From: Alteromonadaceae bacterium | GTDB lineage: Bacteria > Pseudomonadota > Gammaproteobacteria > Pseudomonadales > Oleiphilaceae | Assembly (NCBI GenBank): GCA_013393545.1 | Contig: JABXHG010000401.1 | Span: 1 to 11,115, forward strand | DNA: 11,115 nucleotides | Direction: 5' to 3' | In this document: piece by piece, positions 8,136-11,115 of the stretch | Layout: every line of letters begins with the position of its first letter | Position numbering within the stretch: the stretch's first letter is position 1 | Program-made: the position numbers and the translations under genes | Notes under the pieces: generated by a model | Databases searched by the model: none | The model's input: the letters and a program-made list of their open reading frames with translations, nothing else | What the model was told of the DNA's origin: nothing

Positions 8136-8762
8136 ATGCGGTTTTACCAGGATATTACTCTTTTGCCAGATGCAGATGTTTCTCTTGGGTTCCTTTGGCA
8201 CAAGATATACCAACAGATTCACATAGCACTGGTTGAGCACAAAGTTGGAGAGAACCAGAGTTTGGTTGCGATAGGGCTTCCAGAATACGGAAACGGTTCA
8301 TTCCCGCTGGGTAGAAAGCTTCGTTTATATGCCTGTGAACGTGCGCACCTTGAGCAATTGGAGGTTGAAGGATACCTCCGGAGGTTTAGTGATTATGTTC
8401 ATTTAAAATCCGTTCAGGATGTACCAAGGGTAAGCAGCTACGTAAGCTTCATGAGGCATCATGCTAAAGGTGAGGCCAGAATAGAAAAAGATCATCAGAA
8501 TAAAGCCCGGCTGTGGGCTGCTAAATCAGGGAAATCTCTTGAAGAGTGTCTGGATGAGCTGGAAAAATCTCGACCGAAATTACAGGGAAAATTACCGTTT
8601 ATCTGGATGGAAAGCCAAGAAGCGAAAAAGCGGGAGGGAGGCGCCGGAAGACGGTTTCCTCTATTTATAAAAAGATCTGAGCAGTCTTGTCCAGGTAAGG
8701 GAGCTATAAACTGTTATGGATTAAGTCATCCAGATAACCCCGTTAGTTTGCCAGCATTTTAA
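8136..8762 (+). CDS. cas6f: Cas6f (Csy4), CRISPR RNA endoribonuclease
   Basis: Cas6f cuts the precursor array transcript at the base of each repeat hairpin and stays bound to the 3' hairpin of the mature crRNA. The 208-residue protein (about 187 in P. aeruginosa) has the catalytic histidine at exactly residue 29 (QQIHIALVEH), the FPLGRKLRLYA block (56-66), a basic helix region (R107, K111, R115, K118, K123, R125) for binding the hairpin, LPFIWMESQ (153-161), RRFPLFIKR (172-180), and the C-terminal NCYGLS (192-197). The extra length includes an insertion around EAKKREGGAG and a longer C-terminal tail. The basic helix has fewer adjacent arginines than the P. aeruginosa protein. It follows csy3 by 10 nt with GGGAGT as ribosome binding site, and is the last gene before the leader. 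Confidence 0.96.
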   Translation: MRFYQDITLLPDADVSLGFLWHKIYQQIHIALVEHKVGENQSLVAIGLPEYGNGSFPLGRKLRLYACERAHLEQLEVEGYLRRFSDYVHLKSVQDVPRVSSYVSFMRHHAKGEARIEKDHQNKARLWAAKSGKSLEECLDELEKSRPKLQGKLPFIWMESQEAKKREGGAGRRFPLFIKRSEQSCPGKGAINCYGLSHPDNPVSLPAF

Positions 8763-8772
8763 ACCAAAAATT

Positions 8773-8784
8773 TGCTCTTTAAAA
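8773..8784 (+). promoter_or_regulatory. boxA-like antitermination element in the CRISPR leader
   Basis: TGCTCTTTAAAA matches the Escherichia coli ribosomal RNA boxA (TGCTCTTTAACA) at 11 of 12 positions, including the first ten in a row. It lies 107 nt before the first repeat, on the strand that would be transcribed. BoxA binds NusB/NusE and lets RNA polymerase resist Rho, which suits a long untranslated array RNA; boxA in CRISPR leaders has been reported in other bacteria. Confidence 0.6.
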
Positions 8785-8796
8785 AAATATCCATTT

Positions 8797-8809
8797 AAAC
8801 AATGGGTTA
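8797..8809 (+). promoter_or_regulatory. IHF-like site, leader distal
   Basis: AAACAATGGGTTA fits the IHF consensus WATCAANNNNTTR with one mismatch (A for T at position 3). It is about 83 nt from the first repeat. IHF bends the leader for Cas1-Cas2/3 integration in type I-F, so a site here is expected, but a 13-bp degenerate match by eye is modest evidence. Confidence 0.4.
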
Positions 8810-8850
8810 CAGAAATGGTTTTTGGAAAGGGTAAAGAAGCTTTTTTCAGC

Positions 8851-8863
8851 TAACTCGTTGCTG
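8851..8863 (-). promoter_or_regulatory. IHF-like site, leader proximal (weak)
   Basis: On the minus strand this reads CAGCAACGAGTTA, fitting the IHF core CAANNNNTTR with two mismatches in the less constrained left part. It ends 28 nt before the first repeat and is in the opposite orientation to the distal site. The same bases also form an imperfect inverted repeat (CAGC-T-AAC against GTTGCTG, 8847-8863). Confidence 0.3.
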
Positions 8864-8891
8864 TAACTTTAATTTTTGCCTTTTGGGCATT

Positions 8892-11019
8892 GTTCGCCGC
8901 CGTGCAGGCGGCTTAGAAAAAGCTCGTTTTTGGGACGATTCAACCGACAAAGTTCGCCGCCGTGCAGGCGGCTTAGAAAGACAGCCGCTTTTACCAGTTC
9001 AGTTTGCCGGTGTTCGCCGCCGTGCAGGCGGCTTAGAAAAGAAATCCCCCGCCTTTCTTCGGGTTGCTCTGGTTCGCCGCCGTGCAGGCGGCTTAGAAAG
9101 AGTGGTTGCCAAAGAGCCGGCCCCCGCCCCGGTTCGCCGCCGTGCAGGCGGCTTAGAAAACCAGTCGGGTTTTGGGTTCGTGCACGTAGAAGTTCGCCGC
9201 CGTGCAGGCGGCTTAGAAATTCACCGCTCGTGGCGCTCTGGAGTCCGTGGAGTTCGCCGCCGTGCAGGCGGCTTAGAAACGCAAATAATGGAGCGATTCA
9301 CCCCGGAGGCAGTTCGCCGCCGTGCAGGCGGCTTAGAAATATAGGCCCGGTGTTGGTTACCAGTTTGTTGCGTTCGCCGCCGTGCAGGCGGCTTAGAAAT
9401 CCCTTAACTGCTTTCGCTACTGTGCCGAATCGTTCGCCGCCGTGCAGGCGGCTTAGAAATTGCGGAATGAGAGCAGAACTTTTTGCGCATCGTTCGCCGC
9501 CGTGCAGGCGGCTTAGAAATGGGTGTTGCGAGACTTGGCCGACTCCGGGAAGTTCGCCGCCGTGCAGGCGGCTTAGAAAATTTCCGGTATTGTTTAGCTC
9601 GTCGTTACTGTGTTCGCCGCCGTGCAGGCGGCTTAGAAACTGCCCGGGATCTCGCCATCATCAATCCACTTGTTCGCCGCCGTGCAGGCGGCTTAGAAAA
9701 TACGAAGATGTTTCAGTCTGCGAAGAGTGGCGTTCGCCGCCGTGCAGGCGGCTTAGAAAACTCCCGGTTTATGCCCGGTCGCAGGCCGGAGGTTCGCCGC
9801 CGTGCAGGCGGCTTAGAAATTAACTGGGTCCGCCTGGCTGGCGGAGTTCTAGTTCGCCGCCGTGCAGGCGGCTTAGAAACGCAGCGTTATCCATTTCTGC
9901 CAGCCGCTGACGTTCGCCGCCGTGCAGGCGGCTTAGAAATTGTCGGCTGCGGCGGTGAGATTGCAAGTTTTGTTCGCCGCCGTGCAGGCGGCTTAGAAAG
10001 ATGTCCCGCTCCCTTCTTGGCCAGGCCCGCGGTTCGCCGCCGTGCAGGCGGCTTAGAAAAACAACAAAACCATTCACCGGTATTCAGCCGCGTTCGCCGC
10101 CGTGCAGGCGGCTTAGAAATGAGCGTAAGTCACAGCTGGCCGGAGTTGTGGGTTCGCCGCCGTGCAGGCGGCTTAGAAATGCTGCATGGCGTCGGCTGGT
10201 ATGCGGGCGTTGTTCGCCGCCGTGCAGGCGGCTTAGAAAAGGCCGTAAGTGGTGCAGGTGGTGAGGTCCACGTTCGCCGCCGTGCAGGCGGCTTAGAAAT
10301 ACCCGGCTGAGCACATTACGTTCCGCTCAATGTTCGCCGCCGTGCAGGCGGCTTAGAAAAGCCCTTGTTGACGTCTTCCAGCATCGGGTTCGTTCGCCGC
10401 CGTGCAGGCGGCTTAGAAATCATTTCGATTAAGGGACGTAACGAAGATGAAGTTCGCCGCCGTGCAGGCGGCTTAGAAAAACCGGGAGAGCGTTGTTATC
10501 GGCACGACCGCGTTCGCCGCCGTGCAGGCGGCTTAGAAATGCTGATGACGCACGAACTTCTGGCGCTCAAGGTTCGCCGCCGTGCAGGCGGCTTAGAAAT
10601 TGGCCTGGACTCCGTGCTCGGCACTGGCGTTGTTCGCCGCCGTGCAGGCGGCTTAGAAAGTGTAGCGCCATTCTTCGACACTCCAGGCATAGTTCGCCGC
10701 CGTGCAGGCGGCTTAGAAATATTGATTCTTGTATTTTTTCCCCTGCTATCAGTTCGCCGCCGTGCAGGCGGCTTAGAAATGCATGGACAGACCGGCGCCT
10801 GGTGATCCTTGGTTCGCCGCCGTGCAGGCGGCTTAGAAAAAGCCGAGCAAAGCCGGAAGTGCAGGCAGAGAGTTCGCCGCCGTGCAGGCGGCTTAGAAAA
10901 TTAAAAGCGCCAGCATCATTGTTGTTTTCACGTTCGCCGCCGTGCAGGCGGCTTAGAAATGGCGTCGGGGTGCCGACTCGGGTCCGGCTACGTTCGCCGC
11001 CGTGCAGGCGGCTTAGAAA
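8892..11019 (+). CRISPR. Type I-F CRISPR array, 36 repeats and 35 spacers
   Basis: A 28-nt repeat recurs every 60 bp from 8892 to 10992, with no base change in any of the 36 copies that I could see. Each of the 35 internal spacers is exactly 32 nt; spacer n starts at 8920+60(n-1). The repeat reads GTTC, then stem GCCGCC, loop GTGCA, stem GGCGGC, then TTAGAAA. This is a variant of the known I-F repeat (stem CTGCC/GGCAG, tail CTAAGAAA). Cas6f should cut after repeat base 20, leaving an 8-nt handle CTTAGAAA. The leader is at the left, so spacer 1 (8920-8951) is the newest. I saw no duplicated spacers. Apparent long reading frames here, with a 20-residue period such as SPPCRRLR or VRRRAGGLE, are artefacts of the repeat. 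Confidence 0.99.
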
Positions 11020-11051
11020 ATGTTCGTAACAATGTCCACATTGTGGTATTT
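11020..11051 (+). other. Terminal spacer-sized segment with a hairpin
   Basis: This 32-nt stretch follows the last perfect repeat and precedes the decayed repeat, so it is in phase as a 36th spacer. It contains ACAATG (11029-11034) and CATTGT (11039-11044) around the loop TCCA, a 6-bp perfect stem. Whether it is a true oldest spacer or ancestral flanking sequence cannot be told from the window. Confidence 0.5.
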
Positions 11052-11094
11052 GTTCGCCGAGAATTATTGTTCAGCGAAACGGCGGCTCATCAAA
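11052..11094 (+). repeat. Decayed or split terminal CRISPR repeat
   Basis: GTTCGCCG at 11052-11059 equals the first eight bases of the repeat and falls exactly on the 60-bp period. Read without a gap, the 28-nt unit (to 11079) matches only 14 of 28 positions, chiefly the two ends. Alternatively GGCGGCT at 11081-11087, followed by CATCAAA, resembles the repeat's 3' half (GGCGGCTTAGAAA), giving a repeat split by about 21 nt. CGCCG (11055-11059) can pair with CGGCG (11080-11084). A decayed last repeat is typical of the leader-distal end. Confidence 0.65.
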
Positions 11095-11115
11095 ACTACG
11101 CAGTTTGCGCGGCTC
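11095..11115. other. Right flank, no feature seen
   Basis: The last 21 bases lie beyond the repeat remnant and are too short to assign. No reading frame or RNA can be supported. Confidence 0.5.

Larger units (their letters stand above)
8763..8891 (+). promoter_or_regulatory. CRISPR leader
   Basis: This is the 129-bp AT-rich non-coding gap between cas6f and the first repeat. The repeat orientation (GTTC at the 5' end, AGAAA at the 3' end, the Cas6f handle side) makes this the leader side, where new spacers enter. It holds a boxA-like element and two IHF-like sites, listed separately. I see no convincing sigma70 promoter, so the array may be read partly from the cas operon. There is no open reading frame of note. 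Confidence 0.85.

Noticed and set aside
8748..8783. Sigma70 promoter at the cas6f end and leader start (TTGCCA as -35)
   Set aside because: TTGCCA is a good -35, but no acceptable -10 lies at 16 to 18 bp; the nearest AT-rich hexamer, TTTAAA, is 24 bp away.
8876..11029. Long reading frames inside the array with a repeated SPPCRRLR or VRRRAGGLE motif
   Set aside because: The 60-bp array period equals 20 codons and the repeat has few stops, so frames stay open artificially. The motif is the translated CRISPR repeat, not a repeat protein.
1..11115. A new defence or Tn7-like transposon-associated CRISPR system
   Set aside because: No tns or tniQ genes are visible and cas1 and cas2-cas3 are intact, whereas transposon-associated I-F systems lack them. 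The locus is an ordinary full type I-F.

Overview
The window carries a complete type I-F CRISPR-Cas locus of a gammaproteobacterium. The evidence is the gene set, its order, the 28-nt repeat, and close resemblance of every Cas protein to the Pseudomonas aeruginosa set as I remember it. Codon use and moderate GC fit a marine or environmental gammaproteobacterium, but the sequence does not let me name a genus.

Layout: (1) 1-251, minus strand: the start of a P-loop ATPase/kinase that runs off the left edge. It resembles HprK-related kinases and appears short at its N-terminus. (2) 252-474: a gap holding a small hairpin and the region where the cas promoter should lie. (3) 475-8762, plus strand: a tight operon cas1, cas2-cas3 fusion, csy1 (cas8f), csy2 (cas5f), csy3 (cas7f), cas6f (csy4). 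Junctions are 4-nt ATGA overlaps or gaps of 10 to 31 nt. All reading frames are intact and the catalytic motifs I could check are present. (4) 8763-8891: an AT-rich leader containing a boxA-like antitermination motif and two IHF-like sites. (5) 8892-11019: a CRISPR array of 36 identical 28-nt repeats and 35 spacers, all 32 nt, on an exact 60-bp period. (6) 11020-11115: the leader-distal end, with a 36th spacer-sized segment followed by a badly decayed repeat remnant.

How it works together: Csy1, Csy2, Csy3 and Cas6f form the crRNA-guided Csy (Cascade) complex. Cas6f cuts the array transcript at the repeat hairpin. Cas1 and the Cas2-Cas3 fusion insert new spacers at the leader end, and the Cas3 part degrades DNA found by the complex. 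Intact genes plus perfectly uniform repeats suggest a functional, recently active system.

The system type is well described. The less ordinary points are small: the boxA-like motif in the leader, a repeat stem that can gain a base pair across the expected Cas6f cut site, the split or decayed terminal repeat, and the shortened kinase-like gene at the left boundary. I found no evidence of a new defence system here.
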